From: Actinomucor elegans
Taxonomy: Eukaryota > Mucoromycota > Mucoromycetes > Mucorales > Mucoraceae
DNA: 64,000 bases
Assembly: GCA_026027325.1 (NCBI GenBank)
Contig: JAMSLZ010000007.1
Span: 1,984,001-2,048,000 of the forward strand
Direction of reading: 5' to 3'
Shown: one piece after another, positions 37,366-49,931 of the stretch
Layout of the letters: each line of letters opens with the position of its first letter
Position numbering within the stretch: the stretch's first letter is position 1
The notes under the pieces: generated by a model
Told to the model about the DNA's origin: nothing
Database searches by the model: none
The model's input: the letters and a program-made list of their open reading frames with translations, nothing else
Made by a program: the position numbers and the translations under genes

Positions 37366-38051
37366 ATTTATTATGTATTTTTAAGGTCTAAGATGAATAA
37401 AGTTCAGCAGATAGATTTTATTCAATATTATACACAAGTATTTCTACCTTTAAAATTTGCAATAAAAAGGCACAGTGGTAACTGAGGATTAAAACACTTC
37501 TATCGAGAATATTCAAAGATACAAAAAATAATAAACAGGTAAAAGGGTTTACAAATTTTTTTAAGCATAGCTTTGATTTACAGCCAAAAATGCGATATTT
37601 CCTGCCTTTCTATTGGTTAAACTATAGAATACAGAAAATAGAGAATTAATAATATTGTGATTGGGTTTATTTTAAAACACCGGTTTTACAGATGCGTGAA
37701 CCTCATTTATTGGCTAGCGCAAGATCCATGGTATGAGTCGACAAAAAAACCCTCTCAGGCTAATGAAAAACAAAAGTGTAGCTTTCAATTCTGAGAAATG
37801 TATATAACGTGTCTTGCTCTTTTTAATCAAGTGGCTTTATTAAATGTAAGTGTAAATTTAGTAGATGTTTGATAATTGAACAAATACAGGGTTTTTACAC
37901 GCTAAAGTAATACTTCTCTAATCATTGATTTATAATACTGATATCATTCGAAAGACAGCTCAGTTTTCAATCACTTACATTGTTTACATAAAGCGGAAGC
38001 TAATGTTTAAGCTTTCGATTTTCAGATTATAAAATGTTTTCATATACTAAC

Positions 38052-38088
<37 letters not shown>

Positions 38089-39385
38089 CAATGAGCAGCG
38101 TCGGTAAGGGTAACAAATTTTATAAACGTGGCTATTTTGACAATTCTTTAATATGGAGTTTACCTTTGTAAACTAATACAGAAAGACTCAAACGAACTTG
38201 TATAGTACAAATTTTTTTATAGAACTTTACACCATGGGAAAAGGATTTTTTTTTTCGCAAGTTTCAGGAATATGTTTGCACAAACAATTTATCACTACCA
38301 TTTCAGGCACTTCGAACAGAGAAAATTGACATGGTACAATAGCCAACTCATATTTACGTCGATTGCAGTAAAATGTCGCATTTGTTTAAAAACTCAAGCT
38401 TAAAACAGGGCATTGTATCTGTTAGAATCTCCATTTAAATCTAATACTTAACCTTCATGAGCTTAATGGCTACTACCTTTGTCCTTTTAGAGTATAAATG
38501 CCTTTTTTTTATCAATATCATGAAACCTAAGGCCAATTGTATCTTCTAAGATTCGACTCCTCGGTCCATTATTGCCAATGCGAACTACAGTATAAATGCA
38601 ATTAGGCATATTTTAAGTCGCAATAGTGCATCAGGAACCAGATAGATATAATACATGCACATCAGGATGAAAGGGGATGGCCCTGATCTGTTTCACGAAA
38701 AGAACCAATTAGTAACGCTGTCTGTGGTTGCAATCTGTAAACGCCCAATGAGACTTTGAGCTACTTTGGAGAAACATCAGGCGAATAGTTACTATCAAAA
38801 CAGTTGTGCCAACCCTATCAAAGAAAGAAAGAAAACAACAGTCTTCATGAGCCAATGAAACAGCCTTTCTAACAGTCATTAAGCACCAATGACAATTTTG
38901 TTACTCGAGAATCGCTTGCGTATAAAAGGAACAGTAAACAGACGAGATACTGGTTTCTTTGCTCGGTATGAGCCATTCTCCTGTATACCCTTAGAGGAGT
39001 CTTATTTAGTTTTCCGGTGTTGTCTTCGCGCCCCCAAGGCCTCGTTTTTGTCAAGCTTGTATAAGTTTCTGAACCCCCTCACATAGACATCCTCTACAAT
39101 GAGATGCATTTTTTTTATAGTTTTACGTTTTACGTTTCCTGCTTGGAATTACCATCATTCTCTTTAGCTGCAACTCTTAAGGCAGACTAAAGAGTGTAGG
39201 AATCTGGAGCTTCTACCTTCGCGCGGTTGATTCTGTTAATCCCCCTCTGCTCTTGGAGTGGGAGAACTAAATGAAGCATTAGTCTTATCATCCATCCTTC
39301 AAACGTTATAAAGATCCAAATAAATAGCTTGTTTATTATTTTTGTTTCATAAAACTATTATTGTTTCTATTGTTTCATGGCCTAG
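37366..39385. other. Intergenic with T34 run and a possible RNA-like patch
   Basis: 2 kb. It contains a 34-nt T run (38055-38088). From about 38900 to 39280 composition becomes less AT-rich: TATAAAAGG at 38931, a T8 run at 39110-39117, and an 8-bp perfect hairpin stem CTCTTTAG (39160-39167) / CTAAAGAG (39187-39194). This might be a small RNA gene or promoter, but I cannot classify it. Confidence 0.35.
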
Positions 39386-42044
39386 TTAGAATTTTTCTAA
39401 TCGTATCGCGTCTCTTGGTAAATGATTGAATGCTGTGGGGCTTGGTAAAGGTGTAGATAAACGCAGTTGTGGCTGCGTACGTTCTGTTTGCAATCTGCCT
39501 TCTACAAGCCTCGTTGCCATTGAAATGATTGCTGGAGGTTCTTCTCTGTTATGATCATTCATTTGGACAATTGGTGCAGGTACTCCTAAATTTAGGTTAG
39601 GGAAAACAAGTGGCAATAGCCGTTCTCGTCGTCCAGAATCATTCTGTCGGCTTGGATTCATATTACTGGTGTTGTTCTGATGACGGTGGGCAAAGAGATT
39701 GGAAGTTAACTGTGTTACTCTGTTTCTTATTGTCCTCGACAAAGAAGGTTGTGCTAATAAGCTTTGTCAGAACAATTGTTAGCTTATCAAACAAGATACT
39801 TACAGGTTTCATCAGATAATGAAGTGCTATTTGATGAACTAGATGAAATAGAAGGCACCGTTTGAACACTGCTACTGCTACTAGTAGACAAGCCCTGCTG
39901 CTGGTGCGGAACTTCGTTATCAACATTGATGCGTGTGGTTCTTGTTTCGTCTCCCAAAGATGTATTCTGCCAACCACTAGTTGTGGGAGTTACGGTAGTA
40001 ATAGCAGCGGACGACGACAAAGAAGCATCTATTTGCATTAATGATTGCTTTGATTGCCAATCTACTTTTGCTTGATACAAACTGTTCACTGAATCTACTG
40101 CACAATCGACTGAACACACGTCAAACCTCAAAGGCACTTGCAAACGATGATTGCACAACCGAGCCAAGTATCCTATTTGAAGTCTCGATTGCGTATACCA
40201 CTTAGAGCAAAAATCACACTGACGGGCGCGGGCCATAGCGTCCAAATGCAACATGGTTGGTACAACTGCATTGGGCAGTGCAGTATAGACCAACTGCTCT
40301 TGCCTCATATTATCGCTACATGTAATATCAACTGCAGAGGCTGTAAGAAGCGTACGTAGGCAGAGTTCACGCAGTGAAGGAATTTGTGTCAATAAATCCT
40401 GGGTTTCTTGTTGAATAGCTGCTTTTTCCTCGGCCGTGATCGGGTCATTACCATTCTGAGACGATGCATCTTCATTTTCATCGATTTCAGAAAGAAGGTT
40501 GGGGATGGGATGATCCGGGCGTCGGAACTTAGGGTGGTGGCTGTAAAGATATTGAGCTTGGTTAGGCATCAAGGCTTGACGAAGCATCTGTCTATATCCC
40601 TTATTATCATGCTGCTGCAATATTGAATGAATTTGTGCCATAGAAATCACTTGTACGCAATCGTCTTGGTCTTCTTCATCTTCTCCATCATCAAGATGAC
40701 ATAGGATGCCATCTACATGCTCTACTGTTGAATTTTCATAAAACAACAAGGTTCTTAATGACCCACCGTAAGGATGATCTTCTTGCTGAAGTGACGTTGG
40801 GAATACCTGGCACGGCACCGATAAATCGATATGCATGTCCACTTCTTGGTGTGGTGCTAATGCCAACATAGAAGGTGGCAAGTACCTCAATTGATTGCGC
40901 CTTATATCTAGCTTTTGTAACTGCAACATGTGTTTGAACACAAATGGAGGTAACTTGCTTAACTGGTTTTGTACAAGACCTAGCTTAATCAGCCCAGTTA
41001 GCTGGCCCAAAGACGCGGGTAAGTGAGTGAGCAGATTATCGTTGAGATTGAGCCATTGTAATTGGTTCAAAAGGCCAATAGTGTCTGGAAGATCTGTAAG
41101 ACGATTGATGGCAAGATTAAGGCGACGAAGGTTACGACAGCGTGAGAGGCGTTCAAAGAAATGACCACTAAGATGCGTGATTTGGCAGGTATGTAGATCC
41201 AGGCTTATCAAGTTTTCGTAACCAGTAGCGAGAAAGTTGCGATGAAGTTGTTGAAAGCGATTACCTGAGAGGTGCAAGTGCGTCAGCGCTGTAGGTGGGT
41301 TGTGGATTAGCGTTGGAGGGACTTGTGTTAACAAGTTGAAGGCTAAGTTGAGCGTATGGAGTGAAGAAGGGAAATTATGACTCGATGGAAGGCTTTGGAT
41401 CTTGTTTTTTTGCACCATTAGTACTTCAAGTCGGGTTAAATAAAAGATTACTGGAGGAAAGCCTAAGATATGTCTTAGTTAGTCACCTACAAAATCCTAC
41501 TGTGCTAGATAGATTTCTTTACTTGTGAAATCATTGTTCTCTAAATCAAGTCCTCTCAACTGATGACAGCAAACTATGTCAATCGGCAGATCCTTGAGCT
41601 TATTGTTACTGAGGTTGAGCCATTGTAAGTTGCTCAGCTCCGATAGCATGCCTCTTTCAATGGTTTCCAGTTGATTGAAAGCTAAGGAAAGTGAAGTCAA
41701 GTTCTTCAAGACAAGAATTTCTGTAGGAAACTGAGAAAAGCTATTTTCTCTCAGTGATAATTCCGTCAGATGCTGTTTGAACTCCAATAATGCTTTGGCA
41801 TAAGCTTGAAGCGAGTCTAATCGATTGCGTCTTAACAGAAGTTGCTGTACTCCAGACGTGCTTTGCTTGCTGTTACGGCTGAAAAAAAAGTTTCGCGGTT
41901 GAAACAAGCTGGAAGGTAGACTAGAGTATAATAAATATTATTACCCATAGAGTTTTATTACACAACCATAGCTTACAAAGATGAATTATCAGACAGATCC
42001 AATTTGGCGTGGGCAGTTGGGCTTGTAGAGCCTTCAAAGGTCAT
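39386..42044 (-). CDS. Leucine-rich-repeat protein with Cys-rich C-terminal motif
   Basis: Four exons (41977-42044, 41523-41920, 39804-41462, 39386-39753) give 830 residues. At least eleven LRRs run from about residue 45 to 330 (LTSLSLAFNQLETI, LQWLNLSNNKLKDLPIDI, LRRLNLAINRLTDLPDTI, LQKLDIRRNQLRYLPPSM), of the SDS22/Ras-suppressor style. An acidic stretch (DDGEDEEDQDDC) follows. Then comes a segment CDFCSKWYTQSRLQIGYLAR with later CNHRL and CSVDC, a possible zinc-binding knuckle. The tail is Ser/Thr-rich and then Arg/Pro-rich. There is no signal peptide or membrane helix, so it is probably cytosolic. The combination is reminiscent of fungal LRR scaffold proteins, but the partner is unknown. 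The start at 42044 is chosen because the first exon then joins the LRR frame. Confidence 0.8.
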
Positions 42045-42535
42045 CTTGTTCTTGAGCGAGAAGAAACAATTAAATTGACACTGAAGAGAAATACTGCTGC
42101 AGTTCAATGGGCTTAATATGAGCGAGGAACGGATGTAAATTATAACAAACAATGTCTTAATCATTAGTGACACAATGATTTTTCAAGCTCAATTTTTACA
42201 ATTGTTTCTGGTTTCTTCTCATAGATATCCTAATTCATAAGCATAGCTTTGAATATTTAAATATCGTGAAGTTTCTACAAGTACCATATATCTCTTTCGG
42301 CGTATAAATTTATCTCATATTATGCATCTTGTTTGTTTATAAGGACAATTTTGCAGATCTTTCTTCTGATGCAGCATATACGAGGCGATTTTTATTGACA
42401 CTAGATGAGATTTGCTTGCTCTCTGAGTTTGGTTTTTGCGAAATCACGGATATCTCGAACTACTTCAGGATTTATATGTTTAAGCAATCGAACTGTACAA
42501 CTACGCGGGTCTAAATCTATATCACAAAGACTCAC
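42045..42535. other. Intergenic, LRR gene to GT15 gene
   Basis: 0.5 kb AT-rich DNA between two minus-strand genes; it must include the LRR gene promoter. Nothing else was recognised. Confidence 0.45.
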
Positions 42536-43942
42536 TTAATACCTATAAGCAGCATGTACAATGATCCACTTACTATGGTTTTGCAGATAATCACACGAGC
42601 ACTGGTTAAGTAGCCTGTTATTAAATGGGCAATGATGCATAGTATGACCGTATCCTATGCTATCAAAAAAATGTACCTCTTCTTGTGTTAAAAACATGGC
42701 TGCTGCCAAGGTTCGTACTGGACCATCTAGCCAACTTATGCAAATCCATGTTAGTTCGCTGCTAAACTACTCGCCACCTGATTTATATACGTTACTATTC
42801 ATAAAAGAACCCTCCAACAAGATCAAGGTAGTGAAAAAAAGTCAAGTATTCTTTTGAACGTAAGAATGACAAATCCATGATTTCAGAATCTGTTACAAAT
42901 GAGCAAAAGTTGAAATGCGATCCAGTAATTAACCATGGCATAATGCTTTGATCTTTTGGTTGGATCAAGTCTGGATTTTGGCTCATAAATGTTAAAGCAG
43001 CTGGGAACAAACTGATCATGCTCAGTGGATCCTCTTTATTGGTAATACTGAAACCTATCGATGGTCTATAAGTTGATTGCTTTTAGTCTTTGTATCGGTA
43101 TGTATACCTATTTTCTTGTTTTGCTGCTTCATTGTAAGAAACGGGTCTTGTTCTAAATACATGTTGCAATCAAACATAGTACCAGGTTCAATTCGCCAGA
43201 CATAATCCACGTCCTTGAACAAAACATGATGTTGAAACAGGCCAGTTTGATACCTATAATGCAATCACCATTAGTTGCCTTCCAAATATGGAGTAGCTAC
43301 TAAATACCTCATTTTTTGCTTTTTCGAAAGGCTATGCGCACCCTTTATATCCATTGGTATTGCTATTTTCATCACCTCCTCAGCACGATCACTGTTAACC
43401 CATTGAGGATAGGTCCAAGTATCTAAATCAATCATACCAAAGTACACTTGATGTGGAGCGGTTGCTACACGACGCACACTCTGTTTGAATTCAGGTGATA
43501 GACTCTGACTGCTGAGAAAAATCCAAGGGTAAGAAGCACTGAGATGGCCATTGAATCGATCTTCCATACTATGTATGGTGGCTCGGATAGTGTATAGATC
43601 TTCCTCCCTCACCAGCATATAAAATGCACCTTTGACAGGCACGCCGTCCCAGACGTCCTCGCGTAGCCGAATGTCACTTTGTTTCATCTGGGCGTCAAAC
43701 CCATAAAGACTATTATATTCTTTGGTTACTGTTGAATGTGTTGATGGTGATAATGATTCATTATAATATTGGCTATGTTGACTGCAGAACTTGGCCAAAA
43801 AGTCTAGATCTTGATATGAAGGCCCAGTGAGGTTGGATGGCCTTATGTAATAGCGATAAAACAGAGAGCAGACAAAGATGCAAGAGAGTATTATGAGCGT
43901 AATTAGTGTATTTCTACGTCTTTGAAAAATTGGATTTACCAT
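42536..43942 (-). CDS. Alpha-1,2-mannosyltransferase, glycosyltransferase family 15 (Kre2/Mnt1-like)
   Basis: Golgi enzyme adding alpha-1,2-mannose to O- and N-linked glycans with GDP-mannose. Exons 43308-43942, 43108-43253, 42796-43054 and 42536-42734 give 412 residues. Type II topology: a short cytosolic tail and a membrane anchor (TLITLIILSCIFVCSLFYRY). Family landmarks are VKGAFYMLVREEDLYTIRAT, DRFNGHLSASYPWIFLSSQ, HHVLFKDVDYVWRIEPGTMF, HFNFCSFVTDSEIMDLSFLR, YLDLVGGFFYE and then, only after the last splice, WLDGPVRTLAAAMFLTQEEV and GHTMHHCPFNN. The family usually has RW after FFYE; here the splice gives YW. Without that last intron the protein would end early at FFYE. Confidence 0.9.
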
Positions 43943-45431
43943 ATTTGCGTATGGCAATATAAGAAAAAAGAAAAAGAGTGACAACCTTGTAATGATTCGT
44001 TTTTATACGGCTATCTTTCTACATATGTATATATAATCGATTATCGAAGAATGTATAAATTGAATTTTATCGGTTCAGTCTATAAGTAGGAATATGTATA
44101 TGTAAACAAGTTTGTTAATCTCGCCAGAGTCTCGGTCGTTCCAGATATTTGGGCTTAGACTCTCGCTTTATAACTATAGCATATTTGTTCCATCATTGCA
44201 TAAAGAATAAGGCAGCCAGCTCGTGTCTGGAAGGAGCACAGCACTATGTTGGATAATCCTCTTATCTTCAAGTGACGGTAATGGGAAGCAATAAAACAGT
44301 ACAATAAATTCACTTGGTGTAAGATAAAGTGTATGTATTATTAAAGCGTTGAAAACTTTTGAATACACCATATACTTAACGTTAAGCACGGGTTAGCTGG
44401 GTAGCGCTCACTTTAGTTGCTGGATTCTTGCTTATATTTGCTGACTCGCTTCATATTACAATATCTCCAACAAAAACGCGTCAGTATATGCTTTGAATTA
44501 TGAGCATTTAAAAAAAAATCGTCATTAATCCAGCTAAAATGTTATGTAATACCAAGGTACTTTATTGGTTGGCGCCAATTGCACATTGTAATTCTGAGAC
44601 TCGATGCAGTCTTTGATAATAAACAACTGCTGATACGCACAACATATATAACAAAGTCTGTGCAAAATTTAATTATGCATCTAATTATGTAAATAATATT
44701 TTATATTTCCTTTGTTTAAGAGAAATCTATCTTTGATTAAAGTTGTTTTTTTTTTTTACTTTCTTTAGAAATTCAATCCTAGATCTAGTATTTCTAATTT
44801 TAAGAAAAAAAAACCATAAAAAAAGTTTGCATGTCTTCTAATATGTTGAAGTTACAATATTAATAGACTATGTTTCGAAACTGTTGCCTTCTTTCCCTAT
44901 TAAAAGAAAAAGAAAGAGATGGAAATTTAGGCTTAAGGTAATACCTCTCGAATTTTTTTTCTGAAGCTGGACATATTTAACTGCTCTACATTTCTCGGCT
45001 AATTCCAATTAATATCATATCTGGTAACCCATACAGGTTCCGAATGAATTGCTGCGTCTACTTGAACTGTTGTTTGACTAAAGCACTATTAGTATATTTT
45101 ATTTTCGTGTTTAGCATAAAATTACATACATCTTGCAAATATTGGATCTGTAGATCCATAGATCGCCCAACCGATCTTGGTTTAATGTTGTATCGGACAA
45201 GTGTTTCGTCCTTAAAACAAATTACTGTACTTATTAGAATCATTGTTTCACTACATAATTAATTATGATTTCGGCTTAGTGCCGTATCTGATAAATAGCT
45301 TATACTCAAGATGGAATACGACATGTATTGTTCATTGTAACGAAACATTCTCTAGAGTCTATATAATAATAGCTACACCAGATGTTATAAAGTGGACCTC
45401 ATTAGTAAGACATTGCGCTAGTTTTTTTTAG
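43943..45431. other. Intergenic, upstream of GT15 gene
   Basis: 1.5 kb AT-rich DNA with the GT15 promoter and, at 45172-45205 and 45267-45320, two adjacent partial copies of the dispersed repeat next to a GATC-rich block (45144-45180). No gene. Confidence 0.4.
45172..45320 (+). repeat. Dispersed short repeat, copies 3 and 4
   Basis: Two direct, partial copies. The first reads GATCTTGGTTTAATGTTG then TATCGGACAAG (45172-45205). The second reads GATTTCGGCTTAGTGCCG then TATCTGATAAATAGC and TTATACTCAAGATGGAATAC (45267-45320). Both share the opening with the copy at 33564; the second shares its core with 16984. Confidence 0.5.
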
Positions 45432-45692
45432 AGAGTACTATCTTTTGATACTCTGATTGAACCGTTTCAATACTTCCTGCGGGAGCTGTATACACTAGTT
45501 ACCAATACAACTTTTTGGTTGATCATTGGACTGATTCGTTTGCCGATCTATAAATGGTTGGCTACCATTCACTCTCGTTACTCTAGCGTGAACGAGTGTG
45601 GTGTCATCCAGTCTACAAAATACTTTCATCGCATGTTGGATGATAAAATGGTGCAAGGATGTCTGCAAACTGATTTTTTTTTTGTCTGAGCC
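45432..45692 (+). pseudogene. Orphan exon-like open frame
   Basis: 87 open codons without an ATG near the start, directly preceded by a T-rich tract ending TTTTTTTTAG, a textbook acceptor. It encodes FDTLIEPFQYFLRELYTLVT, a hydrophobic stretch TTFWLIIGLIRLPIYKWLAT, then NECGVIQSTKYFHRMLDDKM and stops at TGA. It looks like a genuine protein exon with a membrane helix. I find no upstream exon to join, and the histone H3 gene ends 158 bp downstream on the other strand. Probably the remains of a disrupted gene. Family unknown. Confidence 0.4.
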
Positions 45693-45850
45693 TCGAATAT
45701 AACCTAGAACAAGAACAAAAACGCGTAGATATCTATTGGAACACGAAATAGAATAGCAAAAAAGAAAGCGTGTTTCTTTATTGTATGGTAAAAAGTTGGT
45801 ATTTGACTTATTGGAACGAGTTTGCTAAAGAGGATTTTATCAGTCAATAT

Positions 45851-46946
<1,096 letters not shown>

Positions 46947-47069
46947 ATCAATGATATCCCTTAAAAGAAATACCTGTTTACTATTAACGTGCACTTTATA
47001 TTATTACGATTAAAATCACATAAGCTTTGCTAGTGCCAATTATTAAACGCGTCTTTTGAAACCATCTCT

Positions 47070-48756
47070 TTATTCAAACAATAACTGCTCAATCTCTGTT
47101 GGTAATGCTGGCTGAGCATTCACTATATGATCTTCCATTAAGCTATCGTTGTATTTTTCTGTATGAAGACGAACAGAAGAAATAGGTGGAAAAGCATTGA
47201 CTTTACTAAGCACCAGTCTTTGTTTTTGATGCTGTATATACCCGCGAATGTAACCCTATCAATTGATACATAAGCAAAATGCAACAGTAATACAATCAAA
47301 CTTTACCTGGCTGACAAGAGATACCAAAATACACTCCATATCATCCATTGTATAGCTATTGGATGTTAACCTAAAAGCTTTTAGGCAATCATTGAATTCA
47401 ATGACAGGTACAGTGGCGCCTAGGTGTTGCTTTTGCTGATACCTATCCTATAGAATAAATACCTCTTGCATTGATCTCGTAATTAGCTTACATGTTCTTG
47501 ATCAAACAACGCCATACTAAGACTGCCCCTCTTTCTTTTAATAAAAGATAGGTTAAGTGGCTGTAAAAGTAATGAAAATGCGTCTCTAAATGCTGCAGAA
47601 ATCCATTCATATCACCAGATCGTATCGACTTGATCAAATCGCTGTACTGTGTAGTCAATTGATACTTTTCTAGTAGTTGGTACTGAGGAAAATGACCCAG
47701 AATGATACGCGTTGGTATTAAATAATGTAAAATGATACGTTTGTTGTGCCATTGATGAGCATGGCATCTTTCAAAAGCAAACAATAGATGGCTTTGAGCC
47801 TAAACATACCAATTAGCACTTGTAATCGACTATTATGTTTATACATACCTCTTTCAATTTACCATGATAAAGAGAATATCTACCAAGATAATATCTATAC
47901 GTAACTTGCTGGGCAATAGGAAACATCTCGAGATCTAATCCACCAGTACGGATATTAGAAATAAAGGTTTGGCACATCCTCATTGAATTCAGTTTGAAAT
48001 ACACCTTGAAAGCCAAGTTGGTGATATGAAAAATGCCTTGACGTTTTGATGTTTCCATAGGTGTTCTAGCAAAGACTCGCTTCAGCAACAGCTCAATCGA
48101 CTTATATGCTGCATTACCTGTCTGACAGCATGATATTAAACATTTTTGATAAAAGTCTAGCTGCTGTATTCGCTTTACGCGCTTTTCCTTGTAAACCCAT
48201 CTGATCTACCTATACAAAAGCATGAACCGCATGGTCGCTAAAAGTATCGCGTATTATCTTACACTACTGGCTAGTTGAACTAATGCAGTGGATAGCTTTT
48301 TCACTACAGGGACTTGGTAAAAGGTGTCTGCGCCACTAAACAGGGCAATCAAAGAGCTTTTTCTGGTTAAGTATCAATGGATCCACTTTGTCAAAATCAA
48401 GTTTACCCGTAAAATGTCGCAAACGTGTCGAATACATAAAGTATATCTTGATCAGCAATGCATCGCACCAATTGCAAATAATTATTAACAGTTTCAGATA
48501 ATAGAAAAGAGGTCTCCTCGAGAATGGAATTGATGATTTCTTCTGATTGGTTCTCAGGCGTCTAGTCAATTGAAAATGGGTCACTTCGTTTTGTCTCGTG
48601 TAGTGGTTTATCCATATTTACGTGTAAAAGCGCTTGTGATAGGGTTAAGACGGTAGGGCTTGTTATTTCTACAGTAATAAGCTGACTAAATAACTGGCTA
48701 TCTTGATTGTCATAGGCTTTTTTAATTTGGTAAGCGAAGCTTTGTAGATTTGACAT
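47070..48756 (-). CDS. PCI-domain protein, PCID2/Thp1/Csn12-like
   Basis: Likely component of the TREX-2 mRNA-export complex or a Csn12-like relative. Start at 48756 (MSNLQSFAYQIKKAYDNQDS), stop at 47070-47072 (PTEIEQLLFE). At least five or six exons; an intron from about 48622 to 48559 joins LLH to TPENQSEEIINSILEET. Family core: FHITNLAFKVYFKLNSMRMC, TYRYYLGRYSLYHGKLKE, AFERCHAHQWHNKRIILHYL, IPTRIILGHFPQYQLLEKY and LKERGAVLVWRCLIKN, matching the helical PCI region of PCID2. The C-terminus has a beta-type winged segment. Near 48100-48310 the exon joins are uncertain. Confidence 0.78.
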
Positions 48757-49931
48757 TTGAATACGGTGAGGAGTGTAAGAAACAAAAGTAAAAGCTGGAG
48801 TTGAAGTGCTTGTTCATATTCCTTGCGCTTTTAAGCGAGGCTTGAATTCTATGCCTTCTAATTGGACTTCTGCAATTAAACAATAGTGCGTCCAAAAATG
48901 ATGAATCCCGTCCTTTTAATTACGATTTCTGGTAATAAAAAAAAAACAAGAATTGCTATAAAGTACCTTAATAAAGTGTGTACAGAATTTAATTACGAAT
49001 TGAATAGAGTAATGACTATATAGCGTTTTATGTCAAATTGTCTCAGCATACTTTGGTTTATATAAAAAATTTATTTTATTTTTTTACCTATTGACCTTGA
49101 GCTCGTAATCACAATGTAATATATATATACATATATATAGGGTTCTATTCAGCCCAAGCTTTGTTCTCAAGAACGATGGTTAATGAGCAAAAGAAATAAC
49201 CAATTTTTTAAAAATTGGAAATAGGCTCGCCCAGTAAAAATCAGCATTTTAATATTAGAGCATTCAATTGGGGTTCGGCAACTGAATTTCTTTTTTGAGA
49301 GATTGCATTGGATAGTGAAGTATAACAGGATTCCTATTCCAAAAATCACTCTTTTCTTTATATTACTATGACTTTATTGTAGTAAAAAGGCTGTAAGGGA
49401 TTTTACAGCTTAGTGTATGGCGTGAAGCTCATGCTTAATTATTTTAAAAAGTTGGAGTTACGTTTGATTTAATGTACAATTTTCTGAGTTTTTAGATTTC
49501 ATGGTAGTATTTTCATACTGTTTTACTAAAGGCATTACTAAAAGACTTACAGGTATATCTTTAAACATGAAAAGTATCCATGTGTTATAAACTACAATGC
49601 GAGATCTATATGATCTAAAAAGCAACACAATTTGTGAAAAATGAAAGCAAAGGATTTACCTCAAAAAGATATAACCAAGTAAGCATTTCCTTCTTTCAAA
49701 CACACACCAGCATTTCTTATTTTGCCTTCAAATGTTACTTAAGCTACACTGTATAGTTTTATGCAATACTGTATTTTAGATATAAATATGTATATATGTA
49801 TATAGAATGGTTTAAAAAAAAGAAAGAAAGGGTGTGAAGATTACTTCTTGATTATCACTTTAAGAATTGGTGTTGTTTTTGGTGCATCAAAATGCTTGTG
49901 AATGTGTATAGCATGTGTTATTTTTTTTATT
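48757..49931. other. Intergenic
   Basis: 1.2 kb AT-rich DNA with the PCI gene promoter and the 3' side of the Aly/REF-like gene. No gene recognised. Confidence 0.45.
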
